NCBI GenBank assembly: GCA_900771005.1
Contig: CAAGMI010000248.1
Location: 1-58,315 of the forward strand
Direction of reading: 5' to 3'
Origin: Rikenellaceae bacterium
GTDB lineage: Bacteria > Bacteroidota > Bacteroidia > Bacteroidales > UBA932
Length of the DNA: 58,315 nt
In this document: positions 16,594 to 24,954 of the stretch, piece by piece
How the letters are laid out: each line of letters begins with the position of its first letter
How positions within the stretch are numbered: the stretch's first letter is position 1
Notes under the pieces: generated by a model
Told to the model about the DNA's origin: nothing
What the model saw: only the letters and a program-made list of their open reading frames with translations
Databases searched by the model: none
Translations under genes and position numbers: made by a program

Positions 16594-18531
16594 CTACGCC
16601 TCCTTGTATTTGTCCATCAGACGCTCTACCGCAAGCAGCCCGGCCGTGCTCAAAGCGGAAGATATGGCTCCGTGCGGCTCATGCGGTGGATCTCCGTCAT
16701 AAAGTTCGGAGAATGCCCCCACACCGTGCTTGTTGAGATCCTCATAAAAACCTTCGGTAAGCCACTGGGCTTTCTTCCAGAAGGAAAGTCCCTTGACCCT
16801 GAAGCATATATCGACATAAGGCTCGAGAAGGAACGGTCTTGCACAACCCTGATGGTATGCAAGATCCCTTTCTGTCTGCGGTCCTTCGTATACTCCGCGG
16901 TACTTGACATCCCGGGGAGAAAGCGACCTCAATCCCCTTGCAGTTACAAGCTCATTGTCCACTACTCTCAGTATGGATGGAGAAAGTTCCTCATCCACAG
17001 GCGAATATTTCACCCACAGGGCATAGAGTTGATTAGGTCTGACATCCATATTGCGTCCGCCGTTATCAACGTAATCGGCCAGATAGCCAAGCTGTTCATT
17101 CCAGAACGTAGGCTGGTAATTCGATTTGACGAGGTCACGGATCTGCTCCCATTTCGCGATGAACTGCTTTCCGGCGGAGCCGTATTTCTTCTCCATCTCA
17201 ATGGCGAAACAGATGCTGTTGTACCAGAATGCATTGGTTTCCACCTGGTAGCCTGCCCTCTCGGTAACGGCTCTCCCGTTTATGTATGCATTCATCCAGG
17301 TCAGGGCCACACCGTCCATCTGTGCCCAAAGCAATCCGTTAGGCTGCATTGAAACCTCGTGACGCATCCCGGGGAGATAACTCTCTATGATGCGGTCAAC
17401 CGTAGGACCGTATTTCTTCCATACGGCCTTTTCGTCCGCGCCGTATTCAATATACTGCTGCAGCACAGTGGCAAGGTAAAGAGGAGCCTCAACCTGCGTG
17501 GTCCTGCGGAACAACCTTTCCTGCTCGTCGGCAATGAGATTGTCAAGTATCTCCTCGAACTGTTTCGGATCACCCAGTCCGTAAAGCACAAGCCCCGGCA
17601 ACGCCTGCAGCGTCTCCCGGAGAAGTCCGGTATACATCCAGGTAAAGCCGGCGTTAATCTTCTTCCGCCCGTTATGATTTGTGATGAGCCTGTTGGCACA
17701 GCGCCTCAACTGGTCGCGGAAATCCGATGCGGAGCCCTTTGACTTGATCGTATTGTTGAATTTTCTCTTGAACCCGGCAGGGTCCTCCGGAGTTATGGAA
17801 GCGGAGAAGACCACTGACTCACCCGGCTTCATCCCGACTTCGAAATACCCGGGGACGAACAGGTCCTCCCTGCAGTCAAATCCCCTGCGGTATTCGTCAG
17901 AATAGGTGATATTGTTGTTCCAATAAGGTTCTGAGACGAACTTCGCCTCGGCCGTGTTCATCTGCATGTTCAGGTCAGGGAAGTTGGGATAAAGGCAGTA
18001 TGACACACCGTTCTTTATCTCTTCCGCATTGGTGCGGATGTCAGGATTCTGATGAGTAAGGCTGTGGACGTTTCTGAAGGCCAGGAACGGTTTCAGTATG
18101 ACAGTCACAGGAGATGCGGATTCGACGAGTTCGAAACGCAGCAGCACCTGGTCCTTGTCCTGCGCCAGCATAAGGCTCTTGCGGAAAATTACGTCTCCGA
18201 CCTTGTAGGTAAGGGTAGGTACAGGATTGGCATCGAAGTCTATCACATACTTGTGCCCCCTCGGCTCATATATGTCGCCATAGCAGTGAATACCGAGATT
18301 GAAACGTTTTCCGTTTACCAGAAGTGACTCGTCGACCGAAGACAGGAGAAGATATTTGTCCCCTCCGAAACGGTCCAGGGTCACGGCAAGAAGTCCGTGA
18401 TAGCGTCTTGTGTTGCAATCCACGATTGTGGTGTTGCAATACGCGCCGGTCTTGTTTGAACCGAGAACTTCCCGTTTCAATGAATAAGCCAGATTGACCA
18501 GCTCGGATTTATTGAATTTCAAAAAAGCCAT
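16594..18531 (-). CDS. Glycogen debranching enzyme (amylo-alpha-1,6-glucosidase type)
   Basis: The 645-residue protein has an N-terminal GDE domain (CNTTIVDCNTRRYHGLLA) and a C-terminal (alpha/alpha)6-barrel glucosidase domain with VETNAFWYNSI and the DLAYHQGCARPFLLEPY stretch. It removes alpha-1,6 branch glucose from glycogen. The start at ATG 18531 (MAFLKFNKSELVNLAYS) is preferred because longer readings overlap glgB. In the conserved TWMD segment this protein reads TWMNAY, which may be a lineage variant. It follows glgB by 5 bp. Confidence 0.9.
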   Translation of the reverse strand: MAFLKFNKSELVNLAYSLKREVLGSNKTGAYCNTTIVDCNTRRYHGLLAVTLDRFGGDKYLLLSSVDESLLVNGKRFNLGIHCYGDIYEPRGHKYVIDFDANPVPTLTYKVGDVIFRKSLMLAQDKDQVLLRFELVESASPVTVILKPFLAFRNVHSLTHQNPDIRTNAEEIKNGVSYCLYPNFPDLNMQMNTAEAKFVSEPYWNNNITYSDEYRRGFDCREDLFVPGYFEVGMKPGESVVFSASITPEDPAGFKRKFNNTIKSKGSASDFRDQLRRCANRLITNHNGRKKINAGFTWMYTGLLRETLQALPGLVLYGLGDPKQFEEILDNLIADEQERLFRRTTQVEAPLYLATVLQQYIEYGADEKAVWKKYGPTVDRIIESYLPGMRHEVSMQPNGLLWAQMDGVALTWMNAYINGRAVTERAGYQVETNAFWYNSICFAIEMEKKYGSAGKQFIAKWEQIRDLVKSNYQPTFWNEQLGYLADYVDNGGRNMDVRPNQLYALWVKYSPVDEELSPSILRVVDNELVTARGLRSLSPRDVKYRGVYEGPQTERDLAYHQGCARPFLLEPYVDICFRVKGLSFWKKAQWLTEGFYEDLNKHGVGAFSELYDGDPPHEPHGAISSALSTAGLLAVERLMDKYKEA

Positions 18532-18536
18532 ATCCG

Positions 18537-20501
18537 CTATATCTTTTTCAATACGACTGCGCATCTGCTCGGCAGATACAATGACAGTCTGTGATCCACA
18601 GTAAAGTGCTTCTCCTGCTTCTGCAATCTGGAGAAGCCGCCATAACATTCCTCGTCAGAATTGAACGCCATTTCATATTCTCCGTCAGGAGCATTGAACG
18701 TCAGGTTCTCAAACGACGCGGAAGGATGGAAGTTAAACGCAAATATACTATTTCCTCGCTTGAAAATCAAGAGTTTGCCCTCATCATCAACATACAATTG
18801 TTCAAGTCCGGCATCCAGAATTCCTTCAGCTTTCGTATAACTCAGCATACGGGCATCGAAATCCTGCAGGGACCTGTACCGGAGGAAGCCGTTGTCCGCA
18901 AGCGACCACTGCCTGCGCGCATACTTGTAGGACCATCCGTTCCCCTCCCGTGGGAAATCAATCCATTCGGGATGTCCGAATTCATTGCCCATGAAATTAA
19001 GATATCCGCCTCCGGATGTGGCAAGAGTGACCAGACGTATCATTTTGTGCAGGGCGACTCCCCTATCGACCGTGATATTCTGGGAGCCCTTGTCCATACT
19101 GAAATACATATCCTTGTCTATCAGACGGAATATAAGCGTCTTATCCCCCACCAGAGCCTGATCGTGGCACTCCGCATAGCTCACGGTCTTTTCATCGGAA
19201 CGCTTGTTGGTAAGTTCGTGCCACATCTCCCACATCGACCACTGGTCATCAGTCTTTTCCTTGATCCACTTTATCCAATGGTCGGCGATCCCCATAGCCA
19301 TACGGAAGTCGAACCCTATCCCGTATGCACTGAACGGAGCCGCCAGTCCGGCCATACCGCTTACATCCTCCGCTATCGTGATCGCATTCGGATTTATCTC
19401 GTGTATCAGCATATTTGCAAGCGCAAGGTAGCTGACTGCGTTCTCATCCACTCCATTTCCGAAATACGCGTCATAGCCGTTGAAATTCTTGCCCAGACCG
19501 TGATCCCAGTAAAGCATGCTGGTAACTCCATCGAAGCGGAATCCGTCAAGATGATATTCCTCCATCCAGTACTTGCAGTTGGAAAGCAGGAAATATTTGA
19601 CTTCATCCTTACCATAGTCAAAACATCTGGAACCCCACGCAGGATGATGCCCCTGAGGACCGTGATAGAAATACAGGTCATCCCTGCCGTCAAACTCGCT
19701 CAATCCTTCACTCACGTTATCGACAGAATGAGAGTGCACGATATCCATCACGACGGCTATCCCCTTCCCGTGCGCGTCATCCACAAGGGCCTTGAACTCC
19801 TCAGGAGTACCGAAACGCGAGCTCAGGGCAAAGAAATTGCTGACCTGATAGCCGAATGATCCGTAATAAGGGTGCTCCTGAAGGGCCATTATCTGAAGCA
19901 CGTTGTACCCCAGAGCCTTCACCCTAGGCAATACGTCCCTGCGGAAATCCTCGAACGAGGCCACCTTCCCCTCTTCCGAACTCATCCCTATATGGCATTC
20001 ATAGATGAGAGGATGCGGACGTTTCCCCGGCCCCCGGTGCTTCCATACGTAAGGGTCCGGAGCCCAGACCTGTGCGCTGAAACTCTTTGTCTCCTCATCC
20101 TGCACGACTCTGCGCACATAGGCGGGGAGCCTCTCTCCGCCGCCTCCGGGCCACTCCATATAAAGCTTGTATAGATCCCCGTGTCTCATACAGAACTCGG
20201 GCACAGAGAGTTCCCAATTCCCCTGGCCGACCGGCTTGAAGGCATAGGCCTCAGTCCTCTTCCAGTTGTTGAAATCCCCTATGAGATATATTCTGGTCGC
20301 ATTGGGAGCCCACTCCCTTATGACCCACCGGCCGTCTTCAACGTGCAGCGGGTAATACAGATGATTGTTGACGGACTCCGTCAAAGGTCCGTCTCCGGCA
20401 AGTTTAGCCCTGTCGACGAGGATATGGCGGCGTCTCTCGTCGATGGCCTGGCTGTATGGCTTCAGCCAGGGATCATTTTCATATATCCGGCCTGTCTTCA
20501 T
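18537..20501 (-). CDS. glgB: 1,4-alpha-glucan branching enzyme, GH13
   Basis: GlgB creates alpha-1,6 branches in glycogen. An N-terminal CBM48-like domain (VIREWAPNATRIYLIGDFN) precedes the GH13 barrel with DIVHSHSVDN, DGFRFDGVTSM (nucleophile Asp), ITIAEDVSG (acid/base Glu) and GNEFGHPEW. The length of 654 residues resembles the eukaryote-like branching enzymes found in Bacteroidota. The start at ATG 20501 overlaps the xseB stop (ATGA) and has a GGAG 7 nt upstream. Confidence 0.95.
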   Translation of the reverse strand: MKTGRIYENDPWLKPYSQAIDERRRHILVDRAKLAGDGPLTESVNNHLYYPLHVEDGRWVIREWAPNATRIYLIGDFNNWKRTEAYAFKPVGQGNWELSVPEFCMRHGDLYKLYMEWPGGGGERLPAYVRRVVQDEETKSFSAQVWAPDPYVWKHRGPGKRPHPLIYECHIGMSSEEGKVASFEDFRRDVLPRVKALGYNVLQIMALQEHPYYGSFGYQVSNFFALSSRFGTPEEFKALVDDAHGKGIAVVMDIVHSHSVDNVSEGLSEFDGRDDLYFYHGPQGHHPAWGSRCFDYGKDEVKYFLLSNCKYWMEEYHLDGFRFDGVTSMLYWDHGLGKNFNGYDAYFGNGVDENAVSYLALANMLIHEINPNAITIAEDVSGMAGLAAPFSAYGIGFDFRMAMGIADHWIKWIKEKTDDQWSMWEMWHELTNKRSDEKTVSYAECHDQALVGDKTLIFRLIDKDMYFSMDKGSQNITVDRGVALHKMIRLVTLATSGGGYLNFMGNEFGHPEWIDFPREGNGWSYKYARRQWSLADNGFLRYRSLQDFDARMLSYTKAEGILDAGLEQLYVDDEGKLLIFKRGNSIFAFNFHPSASFENLTFNAPDGEYEMAFNSDEECYGGFSRLQKQEKHFTVDHRLSLYLPSRCAVVLKKI

Positions 20502-20683
20502 AATTTCTCCACCTTCTCCCTTGCAGAGCGAAGGTAATTTCTGCATTTATCAATCAGTTCATCCGACCTCGTGATATACTTGTCTATATCATCGAGACCT
20601 GTCGACGGATCTTCCACCTTTGCGGCTATCCTTTCAAGTTCCCGGACAGCCTCCGTATAGTCAAACTTTTCTTCCATAATCAT
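20498..20683 (-). CDS. xseB: Exodeoxyribonuclease VII small subunit
   Basis: XseB forms the helical small subunits of exonuclease VII, which degrades single-stranded DNA and assists repair. The 61-residue protein contains the family pattern FDYTEAVRELERIAAKVED followed by a second helix with CRNYLRSAREKVE. The ATG at 20683 overlaps the xseA stop in an ATGA junction, which decides this start over the Met two codons later. It also overlaps glgB by 4 bp. Confidence 0.95.
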   Translation of the reverse strand: MIMEEKFDYTEAVRELERIAAKVEDPSTGLDDIDKYITRSDELIDKCRNYLRSAREKVEKL

Positions 20684-21774
20684 TCAATTGTGGCCTCTAT
20701 CCGCCCGTCCTCAAACAATATCCTGATCCTGTCTCCCTTCTGCACGCAACGGGAGGATTTCAACACCACTCCCTTTTCATCCGTCACCAGGGCATAACCT
20801 CTTGAAAGCACTGCCCTCGGGTCAGCAGACTTTATTCTGGACTGCAACAGTTCCAACTGCGAATTCAGTGCCGAAATCTTGGTACTGAAAGAAAGTCGCA
20901 ACCTGTTGCCGAATTCGGATATCCTTTCGTCTTCCGCCATATAGCAGTCTATGAATTCATCCGCCAGAGCAGTAGGAGTCTTTACGAAGCGGTATGACAC
21001 CATATCCGCAACGTGATAGTCCCTGTCGTGACCTATGGCAGTAAATACGGGGATAGGACAATTCGCTATGGCAAAGCACATTGCATAGTCATCGAAACAG
21101 GCCAGATCGAGTGCAGACCCACCTCCGCGCAATATCAGGACAGCATCGAATGAGGTGGATGAGCTCTCAACCGCCTCAAGCGCATTGACAACTGAAGCGG
21201 GAGCTCCTTCGCCCTGCATCGTCGCTTCGAAAAGCTCGACGTTAAAAACGAAGCCGAACTCGTTTTCTTCCAGATGCCTGCAGAAATCCCCGAAACCCGC
21301 GGCTCCTGCCGCCGATATAACTGCAAGATTATACGGCAGGACAGGCAGTTCCAGACCTTTCTGCTTATCCAGAAGCCCGTCTGAATCAAGTTTCTCTATC
21401 GTCTTGCGTTTCTCCAGTTCAGCCTGCCCGACTGTAAACTGCGGCTCTATCTCGTCAATGATGAGGGAAAGCCCGTACAGTTCACTGTAATTCACCTGCA
21501 CCCGGGCAAGAATCTGCTGGCCTGACATAATGTCAGACCCTGTCGCGGCGCGGTAAAACTCCCGCAACTGACAGAATCTGTTCCGCCAGATTACGGCCTT
21601 CGCTTTCGCAATCACTCCGGTGCCATCACTCTGACACAGGTCAAGATAACAGTGTCCGTTGGATTTCACCTGCACCGAAGCAACCTCGGCCATCACCCAC
21701 AACCGGCCTGGAAAGAGCTCTGACACTCCCTCCGCCAATTGCTGCTGAAGTTCTGATAACTCTATGTAATCCAA
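20680..21774 (-). CDS. xseA: Exodeoxyribonuclease VII large subunit
   Basis: XseA is the catalytic subunit of exonuclease VII. The N-terminal OB fold (LWVMAEVASVQVKSNGHCYLDL) is followed by the catalytic domain with VISAAGAAGFGDF, ILRGGGSALDL, and TAIGHDRDYHVADMV with KTPTALADEF. At 364 residues it is shorter than the 450-residue E. coli form because the central coiled coil is reduced. Its start lies 12 bp after the der stop. Confidence 0.94.
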   Translation of the reverse strand: MDYIELSELQQQLAEGVSELFPGRLWVMAEVASVQVKSNGHCYLDLCQSDGTGVIAKAKAVIWRNRFCQLREFYRAATGSDIMSGQQILARVQVNYSELYGLSLIIDEIEPQFTVGQAELEKRKTIEKLDSDGLLDKQKGLELPVLPYNLAVISAAGAAGFGDFCRHLEENEFGFVFNVELFEATMQGEGAPASVVNALEAVESSSTSFDAVLILRGGGSALDLACFDDYAMCFAIANCPIPVFTAIGHDRDYHVADMVSYRFVKTPTALADEFIDCYMAEDERISEFGNRLRLSFSTKISALNSQLELLQSRIKSADPRAVLSRGYALVTDEKGVVLKSSRCVQKGDRIRILFEDGRIEATIE

Positions 21775-21786
21775 TGTATGGAGATA

Positions 21787-23094
21787 CTATTTCTGGCGGA
21801 TAAAAATCTGCACAGGACATCCTTTCAAGTTGAAATTCTTCCTCAACTGATTCTCAAGGAACCTCTTGTACGGCTCCTTGACATATTGCGGCAGATTACA
21901 GAAGAATGCGAATGCCGGGAACTTCGTAGGCAGCTGCGTCACATACTTTATCTTGACGTACTTGCCTTTCCACGCAGGAGGAGGTGTCTCCTCTATCACA
22001 GGAAGCAATGCCTCGTTCAGCCTGGCGGTCGGAATCTTCTGTGAATAGTTCGCACAGACTTCCGTAGCCGCGTTCAATACGTCCTGGATTCTCTGCATCT
22101 TAAGCACGGAAGTGAAAACGATAGGCACGTCATCGAAAGGAGCGAGCCGCGCTTTCAGCCCTTCCGTATATTCTTTGAGCGTGTTCGAATCCTTTATGAA
22201 CAGATCCCACTTGTTGACCGCTATCACGCATCCCTTCCTGTTTCTCTGGATCAGGTTGAAGATATTCATATCCTGGGCCTCCATTCCCTTGGTGGCATCA
22301 ATCATCATGATGCAGACGTCAGAATTTTCGATCGCACGTATGGAGCGCATTACCGAATAGAACTCAAGGTCTTCGTGAACCTTTCCCTTCTTGCGTATGC
22401 CGGCGGTATCCACGAGCATGAACTCGAACCCGAACTTGTTGTAATGGGTTGATATCGAATCCCGGGTAGTGCCGGCTACGGGAGTCACAATATTTCTCTC
22501 CTCGCCGAGAAGGGCGTTCGTAAGTGATGACTTTCCGACGTTAGGGCGTCCCACTATCGCTATCTTCGGAAGATCCGCATACGGATCCTGTGTGTCAACT
22601 TCTTCAGGGAGAACGGCTACGACTGCATCCAGCAGGTCTCCGGTACCGCTGCCGTTGGCTGCGGAAATACTGTACAGTTCTCCGAGTCCGAGACTGTAGA
22701 ACTGATACGAGTCGAATATCTTCTCTCCGCTGTCAACCTTGTTCACGCAAAGGATGACAGGTTTTTTGCTGCGCCTGAGCACGTCAGCTATCTCGGCATC
22801 ATAGTCAGTTATCCCGGTTGCCGCCTCAACCATGAACAGGACTACGTCGGCTTCGTCTATGGCTATCTCCACCTGCCGACGGATCGCCGTTTCAAAGACG
22901 TCCTCGGAATTGCTTGTGTATCCTCCCGTGTCCACCACGGAGAATTCGCGTCCACACCATTCACATCTGCCGTAATGCCGGTCACGGGTAACGCCGGCTA
23001 TATCGTCGACAATCGCCTGACGCATCCCTACCAGACGGTTGAAAAGCGTCGATTTCCCAACATTCGGGCGTCCTACTATAGCTACAAGACTCAT
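21787..23094 (-). CDS. der: Ribosome-assembly GTPase Der (EngA)
   Basis: Der is required for 50S maturation and has two tandem GTPase domains. Both P-loops are visible: GRPNVGKSTLFN (residues 8-19) and GRPNVGKSSLTN (near 180), each followed by DTGG/DTAG and NKxD motifs, with a KH-like C-terminal domain. The ATG at 23094 (MSLVAIVGRPN) overlaps the stop of the upstream small gene (ATGA), which decides the start. Length 435 residues, normal. Confidence 0.97.
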   Translation of the reverse strand: MSLVAIVGRPNVGKSTLFNRLVGMRQAIVDDIAGVTRDRHYGRCEWCGREFSVVDTGGYTSNSEDVFETAIRRQVEIAIDEADVVLFMVEAATGITDYDAEIADVLRRSKKPVILCVNKVDSGEKIFDSYQFYSLGLGELYSISAANGSGTGDLLDAVVAVLPEEVDTQDPYADLPKIAIVGRPNVGKSSLTNALLGEERNIVTPVAGTTRDSISTHYNKFGFEFMLVDTAGIRKKGKVHEDLEFYSVMRSIRAIENSDVCIMMIDATKGMEAQDMNIFNLIQRNRKGCVIAVNKWDLFIKDSNTLKEYTEGLKARLAPFDDVPIVFTSVLKMQRIQDVLNAATEVCANYSQKIPTARLNEALLPVIEETPPPAWKGKYVKIKYVTQLPTKFPAFAFFCNLPQYVKEPYKRFLENQLRKNFNLKGCPVQIFIRQK

Positions 23095-23321
23095 TTGTAC
23101 AAACTGCAATCTTTACAGGCTTCGGAATAGTTCCCGGAGCACTTCTTCCTATGAAGCGCGGCGTCTTCGTCCTTGAAACAGCGTATGCCGCGTTTACGCA
23201 TCTCCTCATTCGAGCCGACATCATATTTCGGGAACTCTCCGTTCTTGCGGAAAATGATGTTGAAACACAACCCGAAAACACAGACAGCTATGACTGCGAG
23301 TGTTATGAGGAATATTTTCAT
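23091..23321 (-). CDS. Small membrane-anchored Cys-rich protein
   Basis: The 76-residue product has one N-terminal membrane helix (residues 2-24) and a hydrophilic tail with Cys48, Cys61, Cys69 and Cys72, the last two as a CxxC, enough for a metal or iron-sulfur site. It begins immediately after the prs stop (TAAATG) and overlaps der by ATGA, so it is certainly within the operon. The layout of helix plus four cysteines recalls NqrM-type maturation factors, but the spacing differs and I do not claim that identity. Confidence 0.75.
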   Translation of the reverse strand: MKIFLITLAVIAVCVFGLCFNIIFRKNGEFPKYDVGSNEEMRKRGIRCFKDEDAALHRKKCSGNYSEACKDCSLYK

Positions 23322-24308
23322 TTAAAATATGAAATCAGGGCTGATAGCCTCGTAATTGTAAACCTTGTGGATGATGCTTGCAAACACCTCGGTCATCGAT
23401 ACGATCCTGATCTTCGAATCATCCGCCAGTTCAGGATGAGGAACGGTGTCGGTGATATACACTTCCTGGAGGGATGAATCGTGTATCCTCTGCACGGCCT
23501 GTCCGGAAAGTACTCCATGGGTTGCGCACGCACGTACGCTTTTGGCCCCGTATGACATAAGCACGTCGGCCGCCTTGCAGAGCGTGCCGGCTGTATCTAT
23601 CATATCATCGACTATGACGATGTTCTTCCCTTCCACCTCACCGATGGCCTTTATGTCAGCGACAACGTTTGCTCTTTCGCGGGTCTTGTGACAAAGGATG
23701 ACTCCGCAGTCCTCATCTTTCGTGCTGAGAGCCTTGGCATAGGCATTCGCACGCTTCGCCCCTCCCATATCCGGAGCGGCTATCGCAAGATCGGAGAAAT
23801 GCTTGGATCTCAGGAAAGGAACAAACACCTTGCTGGCGTACACATGGTCAACCGGGATATCGAAGAATCCCTGAATCTGATCGGCGTGCAAATCGCAGGT
23901 CATCACTCTGTCCGCACCTGCAGCACGGAGAAGATTGGCTGCCAGCTTGGCTCCGATGGCCACTCTCGGACGGTCCTTGCGGTCCTGACGGGCCCAGCCG
24001 AAATAAGGCATAACGGCTATGACCTTGTCAGCGGACGCCCTCTTCGCGGCATCAATGCACAGAAGCAGTTCCATAAGGTTGTCTGCAGGCGGCATGGTGG
24101 ACTGGAGAAGGTAAACCGTAGCGCCACGCACACTGTCTTTGAACATAGGCTGGAATTCACCGTCATTGAATGTGGTGATGTCCAGTTCCCCCAATTTGAT
24201 CTCCGGTTCATCTTCGTTTCTGAACCTGTTAAGTTCAACTATTACCTTTTCCGCAAAGGCCTTTGATGCCCTGCAGGCGAAAAGTTCCATTCTGTGAGAG
24301 TGTTGCAT
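23322..24308 (-). CDS. prs: Ribose-phosphate pyrophosphokinase (PRPP synthetase)
   Basis: Prs makes PRPP from ribose 5-phosphate and ATP for nucleotide, NAD, His and Trp synthesis. The ATP-binding flexible loop region YFGWARQDRKDRPRV, the CDLHADQIQGFF segment and the PRPP loop IVDDMIDTAGT are all present. The 328-residue length is close to the usual 310-320. It sits 4 bp after engB. Confidence 0.97.
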   Translation of the reverse strand: MQHSHRMELFACRASKAFAEKVIVELNRFRNEDEPEIKLGELDITTFNDGEFQPMFKDSVRGATVYLLQSTMPPADNLMELLLCIDAAKRASADKVIAVMPYFGWARQDRKDRPRVAIGAKLAANLLRAAGADRVMTCDLHADQIQGFFDIPVDHVYASKVFVPFLRSKHFSDLAIAAPDMGGAKRANAYAKALSTKDEDCGVILCHKTRERANVVADIKAIGEVEGKNIVIVDDMIDTAGTLCKAADVLMSYGAKSVRACATHGVLSGQAVQRIHDSSLQEVYITDTVPHPELADDSKIRIVSMTEVFASIIHKVYNYEAISPDFIF

Positions 24309-24312
24309 GACG

Positions 24313-24912
24313 TTATTGTATGGTTTTTAAAACTTCTTCTATGTAATCGAGTATCTCCTGCTTCCCAGCACCGCTTTTGGATGAGGAGCAGAACATCCTC
24401 GGCAATTCCTCCCAATCCTGACCGAGAAGCTCGCAATCCCTTTCAACCTGTGCCTTGAGCACATTGGGTCCCTGTTTGTCAGACTTGGTGAAGATGATCG
24501 AGAAAGGTATCTCATTTTCGCCAAGTTCGGCGATGAAGTCCAGGTCGGCGCGGCAGATGTCGTGGCGGGAATCCACAAGCACGAAAAGCTGAACAAGCTC
24601 ATCGGAGAAATGGATATAGTCCCTGATTACGTTCTCAAGCTCCTCCCGTCCCTTCCTGTCCATCTTTGCAAAGCCGTAGCCGGGGAGATCCACAAGATAC
24701 CAGCTGTCATTTATCAGGAAATGATTGACGAGCTTCGTCTTGCCGGGAGTAGCTGACGTCATCGCCAGTTTCCCGTTTGAGCAAAGCATATTGATCAATG
24801 AAGACTTCCCGACATTGGATCTGCCGATAAAGGCGAATTCAGGCAATCTCCTCGCCGGACGTTGGGAAACCCTCGTGCTGCTTCCTGCGAACTTTGCTTC
24901 GGAGATTTTCAT
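24313..24912 (-). CDS. engB: Ribosome biogenesis GTP-binding protein EngB (YsxC/YihA)
   Basis: This TrmE-Era-type GTPase acts in 50S assembly. G1 is GRSNVGKSSLIN (residues 30-41), the G2 region TPGKTKLVN, G3 DLPGYGFA and G4 TKSDK. Length 199 residues, normal. A separate -7 box TATCTTTG lies 22 nt upstream, so this gene probably starts an internal transcript of the long minus-strand series. Confidence 0.96.
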   Translation of the reverse strand: MKISEAKFAGSSTRVSQRPARRLPEFAFIGRSNVGKSSLINMLCSNGKLAMTSATPGKTKLVNHFLINDSWYLVDLPGYGFAKMDRKGREELENVIRDYIHFSDELVQLFVLVDSRHDICRADLDFIAELGENEIPFSIIFTKSDKQGPNVLKAQVERDCELLGQDWEELPRMFCSSSKSGAGKQEILDYIEEVLKTIQ

Positions 24913-24934
24913 ATTCTATAACCTTTATACCTTA

Positions 24935-24942
24935 CAAAGATA
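24935..24942 (-). promoter_or_regulatory. Probable -7 box for engB-prs-der series
   Basis: The minus strand reads TATCTTTG, a perfect TAnnTTTG, 22 nt before the engB ATG in the 42-bp gap after the sensor kinase gene. No convincing -33 TTTG is at the expected distance. Confidence 0.45.
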
Positions 24943-24954
24943 CGTAAGAATTTT

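Noticed and set aside
20365..20574. Plus-strand frame opposite glgB and xseB
   Set aside because: Shadow of coding DNA on the other strand, no start signal.
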